DNA of 64,000 nt. It comes from Paraburkholderia heleia NBRC 101817. Lineage in GTDB: Bacteria > Pseudomonadota > Gammaproteobacteria > Burkholderiales > Burkholderiaceae. A program made the translations under genes and the position numbers. The stretch's first letter is position 1; the number at the start of each line of letters is the position of its first letter. The stretch covers positions 1-64,000 of the forward strand of contig NZ_BBJH01000037.1 of NCBI RefSeq assembly GCF_000739775.1. The letters are read 5' to 3'. The notes below the pieces were generated by a model. That model made no database searches. It was not told the origin of the DNA and worked only from the letters and a program-made list of their open reading frames with translations. This document shows positions 7,133-17,279 of this stretch, piece by piece.

Positions 7133-7726
7133 ATGGCGACGTTGTATGACTTGCTGGGCGTACGCGACGACGCAAGCAACGCAGACATCAAGCGGGCCTA
7201 CCGCAGGGCCGCGATGAAAGCGCATCCCGACCGTAATATGGGACGCGAAGCCGCTGCGCATGCGCAGTTCCAGGAGATCAAGGAAGCGTACGCGATTCTT
7301 TCCGATCCGGCGCAACGCAGCGTCTACGATGCGGTCTATGCCGAGGAGATGGGGCGTATCGCCCGTGAACAGGAAGAAGAGGCGCGTTTGCAGGAGGCGG
7401 CCCGTCAGGAGGCATACGCGCGGTACGTGTCTGTTGCCATGCGCTTCGCGCAGCAAGGCTACAACCGCGACGTCGTGTTCGGCGCGCTGCTCGCCGGCGA
7501 TTGCGAATCCCAACTGGCCGGGCGCATTGCCGACGGCGCCATCGAACTGCATCTGTCGCGTCAGGCGGGCAGCGCCGCGCCGCGCAATGCCGGCGAGCCG
7601 GGGGAGGCCATGCCGCCGTCTTCGTCACACGGCGCAGGCGACGAGGAATCGCAAAAGTCCGACGATCGTCGTCAAGCCAACTTCTTTAGTACGATCTGGC
7701 ACGGTATGTTCGGGTTACATCCCTGA
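7133..7726 (+). CDS. J-domain co-chaperone
   Basis: An N-terminal J domain covers residues 2-66: MATLYDLLGVRDDASNADIKRAYRR, the catalytic HPD at 31-33, and FQEIKEAYAILSDPAQRSVYD. It would stimulate the ATPase of a DnaK-type chaperone. No Gly/Phe region, zinc centre or DnaJ C-terminal domain follows. Instead there is a Glu/Ala-rich helix (REQEEEARLQEAARQEAYARY), a small conserved-looking middle part and a polar tail. This is a type C J protein of about 197 residues with unknown client. The ATG at 7133 gives the standard J-domain start; a GTG three codons earlier is also possible. Confidence 0.82.
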   Translation: MATLYDLLGVRDDASNADIKRAYRRAAMKAHPDRNMGREAAAHAQFQEIKEAYAILSDPAQRSVYDAVYAEEMGRIAREQEEEARLQEAARQEAYARYVSVAMRFAQQGYNRDVVFGALLAGDCESQLAGRIADGAIELHLSRQAGSAAPRNAGEPGEAMPPSSSHGAGDEESQKSDDRRQANFFSTIWHGMFGLHP

Positions 7727-7809
7727 ACGCGTCACGCTGCCAAAATGAGCCGAACAGGCAGGAGCGGGGTTACGATAGTGGCCAATACACTACTCAGCGT
7801 GGCCATCCT

Positions 7810-8139
7810 ATGACTTCGAACTCACATGCCGCCCGCGATGTCGACACGGAGGCATTGGCAACCTTGTCCGAGTACCTGGAGCTTGCGCTCGATAAGGGGG
7901 GAAGCCTGATTCTCGTTCGAACGCCTGGCGGGAAGAACGAGGTCTATCTGGGCGACCCCGCGCTGTTGCCGGAAGACTGGACGCACCTCGGCGCGATTGC
8001 GGAACCGGTGGCTCGGGCGATACTGGATGGCACGCGCTCCGGGCTCAACGAACTGACGATCCAGGCACAAAACTATCGTTTCGTACGGTTGTTCGCCCAG
8101 GCTGCCGACGTGGGAGCAATCGTCTTCGTCACGGCCTGA
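7810..8139 (+). CDS. Unknown 109-residue protein
   Basis: I do not recognise this protein. It reads as a compact alpha/beta domain: a helix (TEALATLSEYLELALDKGG), a strand (SLILVRTPGGKNEVYLGDP), another helix (AIAEPVARAILDG) and C-terminal strands (YRFVRLFAQAADVGAIVFVTA). No signal or membrane segment is present. GC-rich third positions support translation. It stands alone between the J-domain gene and the H-NS-like gene, and the start has only a weak ribosome-binding site. Confidence 0.55.
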   Translation: MTSNSHAARDVDTEALATLSEYLELALDKGGSLILVRTPGGKNEVYLGDPALLPEDWTHLGAIAEPVARAILDGTRSGLNELTIQAQNYRFVRLFAQAADVGAIVFVTA

Positions 8140-8254
8140 GTGGCCTGCTGCATGGGCGTTTTCGCGGCCGCAAAAGTATGCGATCACGTTTGAAGGGGCC
8201 GTGAGCGAAAGCCACTATGATTAGCGAGTGGTGTCCTCGCGTAGGAGACGATTC

Positions 8255-8551
8255 GTGGCAACGTACAAGGAACTCAAGGCGCAACTCGCGGAACTCGAGC
8301 GTCAGGCGGCCATCGCCCGTCAACAGGAGTTCGAGACGGTTCTCGCCGATATCCGCGCAAAGGTGGCCGAATTCGGGTACACGCAGCAAGACATCTTTGG
8401 TAGCCGTCGCGGCAGGTCGGGGCTTTCGCATGGCGCGGCGCCCCCGAAATATCGGGACCCCGCAAGCGGTGCGACCTGGTCCGGCAGGGGACGCGCACCG
8501 AACTGGATCAAGGACGCCAGGAATCGCGACCGGTTTTTGATAAGCGAGTGA
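8255..8551 (+). CDS. H-NS-family nucleoid-associated protein
   Basis: A 98-residue DNA-binding protein. An N-terminal coiled-coil oligomerisation helix (YKELKAQLAELERQAAIARQQEFETVLADIRAKVAEFG) is followed by a flexible basic linker and the C-terminal DNA-binding motif YRDPASGATWSGRGRAPNW. That motif is the signature of the BpH3/Bv3F type of H-NS proteins in Burkholderiaceae. These proteins bind AT-rich DNA and silence acquired genes. The GTG at 8255 is chosen because TAGGAGA precedes it and the family begins MATYKEL. Accessory-replicon copies of this type are common. Confidence 0.88.
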   Translation: MATYKELKAQLAELERQAAIARQQEFETVLADIRAKVAEFGYTQQDIFGSRRGRSGLSHGAAPPKYRDPASGATWSGRGRAPNWIKDARNRDRFLISE

Positions 8552-8588
8552 GTTGCACGGTATCGGCCGACGGCGACCGACGTTATCC

Positions 8589-9350
8589 TCAGAACAGGTC
8601 GCGCAGCGGCAGGCGACGCAAATCGTCGGAGACCGGAACGCTCGCCAGAACCACCAGCAGCATTGATAGGGGAACGCCCGCGGCAAATCCATAATGCCGG
8701 AACGCCAGTGCGCCCAGCGTTCCGCCCAGCAAAAACATGCCGAGCAGGGAGCCCAGTATGCGTATGCGCTGCATATCGGCCGCCACGTGATGCGACGCTG
8801 AGGCTGGCACGCCCCAGTTCCAGTAGAGCGCCTTCCCAAGTTCGATTCCCAGATCTGTCACGATGCCGGTCACATGCGTCGTGCGGATTTCGGCTTGCGA
8901 GATTTTCGTGATCATGGCGTTCTGCACGCCCATGATGTAACAGAGCACAGCCACCGTCAGCGGCACGAAGAGAACGCGATGGATGCCGAGATTCGCACCG
9001 AGCGCGGCGAAGCAAAGGAGCAGGGCGGCTTCGAGCAGGAGCGGCAGCGCGTAGACGCTGCGCGCGCAACGACGGCGCCCCCAGTTGATCAGAATGGCGG
9101 AAGTCGCGGCACCACTTGCAAAGGCAAGGACAGAACTGATAGCGGACAACGCGATGTCGCTATTGCCAAGCGCGGTGCTGTCGGCAAGCGAAGAGACGAT
9201 GCCCGACATATGCGACGTGTATTGCCCAACGGCGAGGAAACCGCCGGCATTGATTGCACCGGCGACCCCGGCCAGTGCACGGCCAAGCCGCAGGTTGGCC
9301 TGCTCGGTGCGTTCGATAGAGGTGAAGCTGCGCAGATAGTGAATGGGCAC
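8589..9350 (-). CDS. YoaK-family (DUF1275) membrane protein
   Basis: Polytopic inner-membrane protein of about 253 residues with six or so hydrophobic segments. Family marks are AGAINAGGFLAVGQYTSHMSG near the N-terminus and VLCYIMGVQNAMITKISQAEIRTTHVTGIVTDLG in the middle, the classic YoaK/DUF1275 segment. The physiological role of the family is not established. The GTG at 9350 gives the common start PIHYLRSFTS; the frame is open for another 24 codons upstream. It is transcribed alone, convergent to the H-NS-like gene. Confidence 0.8.
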   Translation of the reverse strand: MPIHYLRSFTSIERTEQANLRLGRALAGVAGAINAGGFLAVGQYTSHMSGIVSSLADSTALGNSDIALSAISSVLAFASGAATSAILINWGRRRCARSVYALPLLLEAALLLCFAALGANLGIHRVLFVPLTVAVLCYIMGVQNAMITKISQAEIRTTHVTGIVTDLGIELGKALYWNWGVPASASHHVAADMQRIRILGSLLGMFLLGGTLGALAFRHYGFAAGVPLSMLLVVLASVPVSDDLRRLPLRDLF

Positions 9351-9581
9351 GACGGCGTTCCAGGCTACGAGCGTCCAAACACACAGTGTACGACGTGGAC
9401 TGATTGCACGGCCTAACGTCATCTCGCGTTGGGGGTGCGGTTATTTGCCGCAGGCCTTGCCACGTTGTCGTGAATTCGTGTAACCCGGCTGCACGTGCCT
9501 TTTTCGCGCGAGATCCGCGTCTCGATCGAGGGTCCGCAAGACCGGAGGGGCAATCGGCGATGCGCATCGCGGTGAGATCGT

Positions 9582-10163
9582 TCAGCCTTGCGCTTCGGGC
9601 ATCGTCTGGACGATCAAGCTGTAAAGATCGTTGAGATTGTCCTCGGACTCCAGACTCTCGAACGGATCGCGATTCGCGCCGAACGCCTCATCGATCTCCA
9701 TCCAGTCGGATAGCGTCAAATAACGTTGCGCGCCGGGCAGGATGACGGATTCTTCGAGGTGCCGGTGACTGGCGTAGAAGTCGGCGTAACCATATACGCC
9801 CTCACGCAACGCGGGCAACAAGTCGGCGCCGGCAAGTTCATATCGTGTGAGTGCGCGTTCGAGTGCGTGAACGCGCAGCTTGCCCTCCTCGTGCTGGCGC
9901 GCGAGTTCCCCGATGGCAGCGTCGAATTCATCGGTGCGTTCTTGAAGCCGCGCGAAAAGATATTGTTCTTCTTTGGGATGATGGACCTGCTCGGGGAATT
10001 CGCTGATGTAGTAGAGCATTGCCCGCATCAGCATGGCGCTGCGTAGGCCGGAGCCGGACGCCATGCCATCGACCACACGCAACATGCCGCTGACGATACT
10101 CTTCAGGCGGCGGTGTTCGCTCAGGATCACTTGTGTCGCATTGCGGCGGGTGGCGAGTTCCAT
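9582..10163 (-). CDS. Hemerythrin-like domain protein
   Basis: A cytoplasmic four-helix protein of 193 residues. His residues spaced as in the HHE/hemerythrin cation-binding domain are seen in ILSEHRRLKSIV, EQVHHPKEEQYLF, LARQHEEGKL and YASHRHLEESVILPG. Such domains bind a di-iron centre and respond to oxygen, nitric oxide or peroxide. The ATG at 10163 is chosen because GGAG sits six bases before it; the upstream codons are Pro-rich and unlike coding sequence. The C-terminal tail is acidic (SLESEDNLNDLYSLI). Confidence 0.8.
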   Translation of the reverse strand: MELATRRNATQVILSEHRRLKSIVSGMLRVVDGMASGSGLRSAMLMRAMLYYISEFPEQVHHPKEEQYLFARLQERTDEFDAAIGELARQHEEGKLRVHALERALTRYELAGADLLPALREGVYGYADFYASHRHLEESVILPGAQRYLTLSDWMEIDEAFGANRDPFESLESEDNLNDLYSLIVQTMPEAQG

Positions 10164-10403
10164 GTCGGGCTCCGTGAGAGGAGCGGCCGACCTTGGGCAA
10201 GGGAGCAGAGGGAGTGGGGACAGCGCTGTGTGGTCAGCCGCGGCTGATTCACTATGCGCCCGGCGTTTCACGATGCATTGATTCTTGTCAATTTCTGGTC
10301 GCTGGGCGGGCCGCTAACGGACGTCCGGGCAGCGGATATCGGCACGGCGATTCGTCACCGTGCCGATATCGATGCGACCTGCCTCGGGAGCGCATGAATG
10401 CGG

Positions 10404-11468
<1,065 letters not shown>

Positions 11469-11918
11469 GGTTCCCCCCTGTTTCGCGCAAGCCGCTTCAA
11501 ACACGCGACCTGCCCGCGCAAAGCCGCTCCGCGCGTATGTCAACGGGCGCGCAAGCGATGTTCCCCACACGTTCCTCCCGATGCGTGTCGTCGGCATTGT
11601 TCAGAAGAACTCTCTTCGTTGCGACTGCGCCTCTCATAAGCGGAGCGCAATGACTTATCGCGGCAGAATAAGGCGACTGGAAATCCGCGCCATCTCTCAT
11701 TTGATTCGCATTGCGAATCAATCGCACTCGTATGTTTCGCAGACCCGGTAAACGACATGGCCTATATGTGGATTGTCAGGGCTGGCAGTTGAGTTGGAAC
11801 GGGTTGGCGAAGAAAGACTAGCGAATGGCGTAGGTTCGGGAACCCGGCGCCGTTCAGACCTGAACGGGGTCAGGCCCGGCAGCGCGTCCTGATGCAAAGG
11901 CACCTCCATGGACAGTCG
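11469..11918. other. 450-bp intergenic region
   Basis: No plausible gene is seen. The region separates two leftward secreted-protein genes and must hold the promoter of the repeat protein. It is more AT-rich than its surroundings and contains a perfect 8+8 inverted repeat at 11701-11721, listed separately. Confidence 0.4.
11701..11721. promoter_or_regulatory. Perfect inverted repeat, candidate operator
   Basis: The arms TTGATTCG (11701-11708) and CGAATCAA (11714-11721) are separated by CATTG. The site is about 235 bp upstream of the repeat-protein start. The GATTCGCATT element is reminiscent of beta-proteobacterial Fur sites, but that identification is tentative. Confidence 0.45.
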
Positions 11919-13835
11919 TCACGGGTGCCAGTGATAAACGACGACGCTCGATCCGTTGTAATTGTCTTTCGTGACGACGTATTCGCCGGTCGAGCGCAGG
12001 TACGCACGAATGCCGTACATCGAATCCACGTCGTTGCCGACGTCCATCGTCGTTGGGTTCGAGTTCGTCAATGTCGTGACAAGACTGCCGGTATCGAGGT
12101 CGAACACGTCGATATTCGGAACCGTGTGCACGTAGCCGACGAACAGGTAGTGCCCCGCCGCCGCGATCGATTTCGGATTCGCGCTCGTGAGATCGATCAC
12201 CGGCCCCGGCGCGCTCATGTTGCCCGCTTTCCAGCCGTGATAGATCTCGATGTGTCCGTTCATCGCTGTCCAGTCCCAGCTCCCCGCGATGCCTTGCGCG
12301 AGAATCATCGTGTCGCTGTCCGACTGATAGATGATTCGCGTGAGCGGGCGCACGGTCCGCGGGATCTGGATCGTGCTGGCGGCGCCCCATGACGGCTTGC
12401 CGTTCGCGTCGAAGCCGGTCAGCGGGTAATGATAAATCTGGTTGGTCCGGTCGAGGCCTGCCCAGACGTCGCCGTTACCGTCGATTGAGAAGCCGGCCGT
12501 CACCTTCGTATTCGTGTTGAACGCCTTGCCCGGGATCGAACCGTCGGGGATGGCAATGTATCCGCTCGACGGCTGGAAATGAAAGAAGTTGAACGTGTCG
12601 GGATTCTGCCCGGAGGCGACGAGAATGCGGTTGCCGCCCACCACTACGAGCTGCCCGAAAAGTTGGCCGCGTTGATAGTCGTTCATGTTCAGGCGCGGGT
12701 CGGCCGGCCAACTGAACGGATCGATCGTGTTCGCCAGGAACGTGCCGCCCGATGTACCCGTGTAGATCGTATTGCCGCTATAGAAGTTCGCGCCATCGGT
12801 CGCCGGGTCGGGCGCCGCGATCGCCTCGAAATTGAGCGCCTGCAAGGTCCACTGCAGCGTGCCCGTTGAGTTGTACGAATGAATGTCGGTGCTGCCGTTG
12901 CGGCCGAGGTCCCAGTCGCCGCCCCATGCGTTGTTGAGCACGTACAGATTGCCCGCTGCATCCTTGCCGATACCGACGACGCGCGTGAAGCGCTTGTCGC
13001 CGACCTGCCCCTTGATGCCCGTCGTGGTGTCGAGATAGCCGCCCTGCACGCCGAACGTGCCGACCAGCGCCGGCACACCGGTCAGGGCATAACATTTGAT
13101 GTTCATGTCGGGCCCTTCGTCGCCAACCAGCAGCTGGTTCGTCGGCGCGTCGAAATCGAGTGCCGATGGCCGGGCGCCCGCGGCCATCTGGATCGTGTTC
13201 ATCGGCGCGCCAGCCGGGCTGAACTGTGCGATCACGCCTGCGTTCTCGCGCGCGACCCAGACGTTGCCTGCGCCGTCGACTGCGAGTGCGCCGGGTTGCT
13301 GGACGCCGATGTCGCGCTGCCAGACGCCGTCGGTTGTGTACACACGTATGCGATTGCCGTAATAGTCGCTGGCGTAGAGGAGTGTGCCCGCTGTCGCGAG
13401 ACCGGTGATCACGTCCGCGTTCTGGATGCCGGTCCATGTGCTCACGGCGATGCGAAGGTCGCGTGTGTTCGAGCTTCGGTCGTAGCGGCCCACCGATCCG
13501 CTGCCGAATGCCCGGCTATAACCGAGCGCGACGAAGATCGACGTCGCGTTGCCCGTGATCGCACTGCCCTGGAACTCGTCGTGCGCGCCAATGGTGCCGA
13601 GCGTTGCGCCGTTCTGATAGAGCGCGACACCGCCCGCGTTTTCGTCCCAGCGCGATGACGTATAGATGACACCCTCGGGGGCGACCCACATCGAGCGCGC
13701 GCCGTTACCGACGTGTGCGGCGAGCGTGCCGAAGGTGTTGGCGAGCCAGTCGGTCGTGTATTGCGCGTAGCTGGCAGGTGCAATTACGGCGACGAAAAGA
13801 CCCAGCAATGCTGCGCGAACCCGGCCTTTGATCAT
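11919..13835 (-). CDS. Exported NHL/beta-propeller-like protein
   Basis: A 638-residue protein with a signal peptide (MIKGRVRAALLGLFVAVIAPASYA, cleavage near residue 24). The body is a series of repeats of the type found in six-bladed propellers: PGALAVDGAGNVWVARENAGVIAQFSPAG, VVGIGKDAAGNLYVLNNAW and AGFSIDGNGDVWAGLDRTNQIYHYPLTGF. These G-N-V/L-W/Y-V repeats resemble NHL and Vgb-type propellers. No catalytic residues were recognised. It is probably periplasmic or extracellular and may bind ligand or polymer. It has no operon partner; the preceding gene is over 200 bp away. Confidence 0.7.
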   Translation of the reverse strand: MIKGRVRAALLGLFVAVIAPASYAQYTTDWLANTFGTLAAHVGNGARSMWVAPEGVIYTSSRWDENAGGVALYQNGATLGTIGAHDEFQGSAITGNATSIFVALGYSRAFGSGSVGRYDRSSNTRDLRIAVSTWTGIQNADVITGLATAGTLLYASDYYGNRIRVYTTDGVWQRDIGVQQPGALAVDGAGNVWVARENAGVIAQFSPAGAPMNTIQMAAGARPSALDFDAPTNQLLVGDEGPDMNIKCYALTGVPALVGTFGVQGGYLDTTTGIKGQVGDKRFTRVVGIGKDAAGNLYVLNNAWGGDWDLGRNGSTDIHSYNSTGTLQWTLQALNFEAIAAPDPATDGANFYSGNTIYTGTSGGTFLANTIDPFSWPADPRLNMNDYQRGQLFGQLVVVGGNRILVASGQNPDTFNFFHFQPSSGYIAIPDGSIPGKAFNTNTKVTAGFSIDGNGDVWAGLDRTNQIYHYPLTGFDANGKPSWGAASTIQIPRTVRPLTRIIYQSDSDTMILAQGIAGSWDWTAMNGHIEIYHGWKAGNMSAPGPVIDLTSANPKSIAAAGHYLFVGYVHTVPNIDVFDLDTGSLVTTLTNSNPTTMDVGNDVDSMYGIRAYLRSTGEYVVTKDNYNGSSVVVYHWHP

Positions 13836-14058
13836 GCGCAGTGCTTCCCATAGACATCGCGCCGCGATGGCGTGAATCGCGGCGCATAAAATGACCGATG
13901 TTAAAGCGACGCCGCAATCGGGAGGTCGTGCTGTGTGAGCACGTGTATCCGGAGTGTAGTCAGTAAATCGCGATCAGCGTTCCAATGCGTACCTGAACTT
14001 CGCCAGAAGATGCGCGGCGAATGACCCAGCGCGCATCTGTGTCTGCTCGCGCAAGGGC

Positions 14059-15741
14059 TCAATCCGCCCGCGCCTTGACATAACGCCCGGGTGCGGGCTC
14101 GATTGGCCGAAACTTCGTGTTTCCCAGCTTCGTGCGCGCCTTGACTTGACCACCCGCGTGCGGCTGCAGCCACGCGATCCAGTGATTCCACCAGCTGCCC
14201 GAAGTCTGCTGCGCAGATGCAAACCAACCGTCGGCGTCGCTTTCAGGATTGCCGTTCGCGCCGCCGACCCAATAGCTGCGTTTGTTCTTTTTCGCCGGAT
14301 TAATGACGCCCGCGATGTGTCCGCTCGCGCCGAGCACGAACTGGGCCTCACCGCCCAGAAGCCGGGTGCTGCGCCACGCCGATTTCCACGGCACGATGTG
14401 ATCCTCCTGGGTCGCCAGTACGTAGGCCGGCATGTCGACGCGGCCGAGATCGACCGGCACGCCGCACATGGTGAGCTTGCCGGGCTCGCGCAGGTTGTTT
14501 TCCAGGTACATATTGCGCAGGTACCAGGTGTACATCGGGCCGGGCAGATTGGTGCTGTCTGCGTTCCAGTAGAGCAGGTCGAACGCCGCGGGGCGCTTTC
14601 CCTTCAGATAGTTGTTGATCACATAAGGCCAGATCAGATCGTTGGCGCGCAGCATCTGGAATACGAAGCCGAGTTCCCGCCCCGGGTAGATGCCGCCGCT
14701 TCCTATCGAGCGCTCACGCTGCAACACGGTTTGCTCGTCGATGAACACGCCGAGATCGCCCGGATCGGTGAAGTCGAGCATGGTCGTCAGGAGCGTCAGG
14801 CTCGCAACTTTTTCTTCTTCGCGCGCGCGGATCACCGCAAGCGCCGAAGAGAGGATCGTTCCGCCAACACACCAGCCTAACGTGTTGACCTTGTCCGCAC
14901 CGGTGATCGCAAGCGCGACATCGATTGCCTGCATCACGCCGGCTTCCAGATAGTCGTCCCACGTCGTTTGCGCAGTTTCCGCATCGGGGTTGCGCCACGA
15001 CACCATGAATACCGTTTGTCCCTGCTCGACGGCGAAACGCACAAACGAGTTTTCGGGCTGAAGGTCGAGAATATAGAACTTGTTGATGCAAGGCGGCACG
15101 ATCAGCAAAGGACGTTTTGCTACGTGCGTGCCGAGCGGCGCGTACTGGATCAGCTGAAACAGGGGCGTCTCGAAGACCACCGCGCCTTTGGACACGGCAA
15201 CGTTGTGGCCCACCTCGAAGGCGGCTTCGTCGGTGATCGTAATGGTGCCGCGCGCGAGGTCGCCAAACAGATTGGTCATGCCTGTACGAAGGCTTTCGCC
15301 GTTCGACTCGATGGCCATCCGGATCGCATCGGGATTGGTCGCAGCATAGTTGGTGGGACTCGCCGCATCGATGAACTGGCGCATGAAAAAGCGCAACCTG
15401 TGCTTTTCACTTTCGTCATGGCCCGTCGCGCCGACCATGTCTTCAAGCAGGCCCGCGTTGGCCAGGTAGCTCTGCCGCAGCAGGCTGTACCAGGCGTTGC
15501 TGGTCCATTCGTCTGCCCGAAACCGTTGGTCGCGGCATGACTGGGCGGCCGCCGCCTGCGGGTTCAGCATGTTCGTCCACAGCGACCACTGCTGTTCCCA
15601 GTAGCGAGTGCCGGCTCCATGCAACAGAGCCGGCGCAACGGCTGCACTCGCCGGGATGCCGGCCCATGCGCTCAGGAAGGCCGTCGCCGAGTGGGAAAAT
15701 CCGTGCGCAACCTCGTCCGGCATATTGAAGTGATGGTTCAT
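14059..15741 (-). CDS. phaC: Poly(3-hydroxyalkanoate) synthase
   Basis: An alpha/beta-hydrolase-fold polymerase of 560 residues that joins hydroxyacyl-CoA units into PHA. The nucleophile motif is GWCVGG with Cys291. The Asp region is LATQEDHIVPW and the His region GASGHIAGVINP; PPCINKFYILDL and SWRNPD are further PhaC family markers. Length and motifs fit class I synthases. The start at 15741 overlaps the phaJ stop as ATGA, so translation is coupled. This is not the usual phaC-phaA-phaB operon; pairing with phaJ implies monomers drawn from fatty-acid beta-oxidation. Confidence 0.9.
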   Translation of the reverse strand: MNHHFNMPDEVAHGFSHSATAFLSAWAGIPASAAVAPALLHGAGTRYWEQQWSLWTNMLNPQAAAAQSCRDQRFRADEWTSNAWYSLLRQSYLANAGLLEDMVGATGHDESEKHRLRFFMRQFIDAASPTNYAATNPDAIRMAIESNGESLRTGMTNLFGDLARGTITITDEAAFEVGHNVAVSKGAVVFETPLFQLIQYAPLGTHVAKRPLLIVPPCINKFYILDLQPENSFVRFAVEQGQTVFMVSWRNPDAETAQTTWDDYLEAGVMQAIDVALAITGADKVNTLGWCVGGTILSSALAVIRAREEEKVASLTLLTTMLDFTDPGDLGVFIDEQTVLQRERSIGSGGIYPGRELGFVFQMLRANDLIWPYVINNYLKGKRPAAFDLLYWNADSTNLPGPMYTWYLRNMYLENNLREPGKLTMCGVPVDLGRVDMPAYVLATQEDHIVPWKSAWRSTRLLGGEAQFVLGASGHIAGVINPAKKNKRSYWVGGANGNPESDADGWFASAQQTSGSWWNHWIAWLQPHAGGQVKARTKLGNTKFRPIEPAPGRYVKARAD

Positions 15742-16226
15742 GCCGGTTCCACTGCGGTATTCGTCGAAGCGTCTGCGCAACGTGCTTCGCTAGTGCGATC
15801 CGCGTGCGAAGTGGGCATGACGAGCGCGTCGCCGTCGATGACAACCTTGCCCTGGACGGTGCAAACGGTGTCCAGCACGACCCGGCGCTTGCCCGGAATG
15901 AGTTCGCGTACCGTCACCGTGGCCTGCACCGTATCGCCCGGCCTGACCGGCGCCTTGAAGCGCAGGTTCTGCCCGAGATAGATCGTGCCGGGGCCGGGTA
16001 ACCGGCCCGCAATGGCCGCGGAAATGATGCTTGCACTGAGCATGCCGTGCGCAATGCGTCCGTTGAAGGGCGTTTTGCGCGAGAACTCTTCATCGATGTG
16101 CACGGCATTGTTGTCGCCCGACGCGCCGGCAAACAGCACGATATCCGCGTCGGTAATGGTCTTGGCGAAGCTCGCGCTCATCCCTGGTGACAGGTCTTCG
16201 AAGTCGTATCCTGCAATGTCGTTCAT
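15738..16226 (-). CDS. phaJ: (R)-specific enoyl-CoA hydratase, MaoC family
   Basis: A hot-dog-fold hydratase of 162 residues that converts trans-2-enoyl-CoA into (R)-3-hydroxyacyl-CoA for PHA synthesis. The catalytic dyad is Asp38 and His43 in FAGASGDNNAVHIDEEF, followed by the family segment RIAHGMLSASIISAAIAG. The ATG at 16226 is chosen because AGGA precedes it and the domain starts immediately after. The frame is open farther upstream but that stretch is not coding-like. It lies directly before phaC with a 4-base ATGA overlap. Confidence 0.9.
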   Translation of the reverse strand: MNDIAGYDFEDLSPGMSASFAKTITDADIVLFAGASGDNNAVHIDEEFSRKTPFNGRIAHGMLSASIISAAIAGRLPGPGTIYLGQNLRFKAPVRPGDTVQATVTVRELIPGKRRVVLDTVCTVQGKVVIDGDALVMPTSHADRTSEARCADASTNTAVEPA

Positions 16227-16559
16227 ATGTGATCCTAAGGAAATGGGAGCGCATTCGGCCGTCTTGCCGGTCCGTGCGGGAAAGACGATCACCTCGCATA
16301 GCGGGGTGGAGAATGCTGTCGCGGCCCGTGCGTCATGTCGTGATTCTTCACACGAAGTGTCGTCGGTACTGGGTTCACGACTGAGATCGCACAATACGGC
16401 AAATGCAGAACTTGCATTTACGATTGGACGCCATGTTTTTAATATTTCGCGCCAGCGTTTGCTATCCGTTTCTATCCGTTTGTTATCGGATGAGGCGGAA
16501 AAAGGGAGGCAAGCGGCGCGTGCCACGTTTGCGCGAGCAGAACACCGTCGCCGCTTCGC
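16227..16559. other. 333-bp region between phaJ and the TetR gene
   Basis: No gene is seen. It must hold the phaJC promoter; an AT-rich stretch near 16430-16450 is a candidate. A perfect 7+7 inverted repeat at 16401-16419 is listed separately. Confidence 0.4.
16401..16419. promoter_or_regulatory. Inverted repeat upstream of phaJC
   Basis: AAATGCA (16401-16407) and TGCATTT (16413-16419) flank GAACT. It lies about 175 bp upstream of phaJ. TGCA-containing dyads suit a PhaR-like or other repressor, but the cognate protein is unknown. Confidence 0.4.
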
Positions 16560-17279
16560 TCAGAGCCCAGGCGATCGCGCGCCGCTCGCGCGCAAGATCA
16601 ACCGCACCACCTCCTCGGTGCTCGCGTCGAACCCCGCCGTTGAAAGTGCGCGCTTGCCCGAGAGCGCACGAATTTGCGCCTCGAAATCGGCATAGTGCTG
16701 CGTGGTCGCCCAGATCATGAAAAGCAGCGTTTTCGGATCGACGGGCGCGAGCAATCCTTGCGCAATCCAGTGATCGATCAGCGTCACGCGCGTTTCCATC
16801 CACGGCTTCACGCGCTTGAGCAGGATGTCCTGCATGTGCGTCGCGCCGCTGATGATCTCGTTCGCCCACACTTTCGATCCAAGCGGCCTGCGCCGCGAGA
16901 GTTCCATCTTCGCGCGCACGTAGCCTCCAATGGCCTCGACCGGATCGTCGCTCGCGTCGAAGGTATTGGCGGCCGCGTTCCATTCCTCGAACAGATCGTC
17001 GAGCACGCGCCAGTAGAGCGCGAGTTTGGTCGGGAAGTAGTAGTGCAGATTGGCCTTCGGCAGGCCCGCACGCTCCGCGATCAGCGCGGTGCTCGCGCCT
17101 TCGAAGCCGCGCTCGGCGAACACCGCCTCCGCGCAGGCGAGCAGATGGGCTTCGTTCGACTCGCGAATGGCGGCTTTGCGCCGGCGCGGCTTGTGCGCTG
17201 CGTCAGCGGCTTCGCGTTCGAGCGCCGTGCCGCGCATCGCGTGGGCCGCGGCTCGTGTCGTGGGTTCGTCGTCGCGCAT
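16560..17279 (-). CDS. TetR-family regulator of pyrimidine catabolism (RutR-like)
   Basis: A 239-residue repressor. The HTH covers HLLACAEAVFAERGFEGASTALIAERAGLPKANLHYYFPTK. The C-terminal domain has KVWANEIISGATHMQ and LLFMIWATTQHYADFEAQI, a pattern shared with RutR-type regulators that sense uracil or thymine. The ATG at 17279 gives a 25-residue polar N-terminal extension. It is divergent from the carbamoylase-PreT-PreA-transporter-dihydropyrimidinase genes, and an 18-bp palindrome lies between them. Control of that cluster by a pyrimidine ligand is therefore likely but inferred. Confidence 0.8.
   Translation of the reverse strand: MRDDEPTTRAAAHAMRGTALEREAADAAHKPRRRKAAIRESNEAHLLACAEAVFAERGFEGASTALIAERAGLPKANLHYYFPTKLALYWRVLDDLFEEWNAAANTFDASDDPVEAIGGYVRAKMELSRRRPLGSKVWANEIISGATHMQDILLKRVKPWMETRVTLIDHWIAQGLLAPVDPKTLLFMIWATTQHYADFEAQIRALSGKRALSTAGFDASTEEVVRLILRASGARSPGL

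Noticed and set aside
14059..15741. Reading PhaC as an ordinary lipase
   Set aside because: The nucleophile is Cys (GWCVGG) and the surrounding segments are those of PHA synthases.
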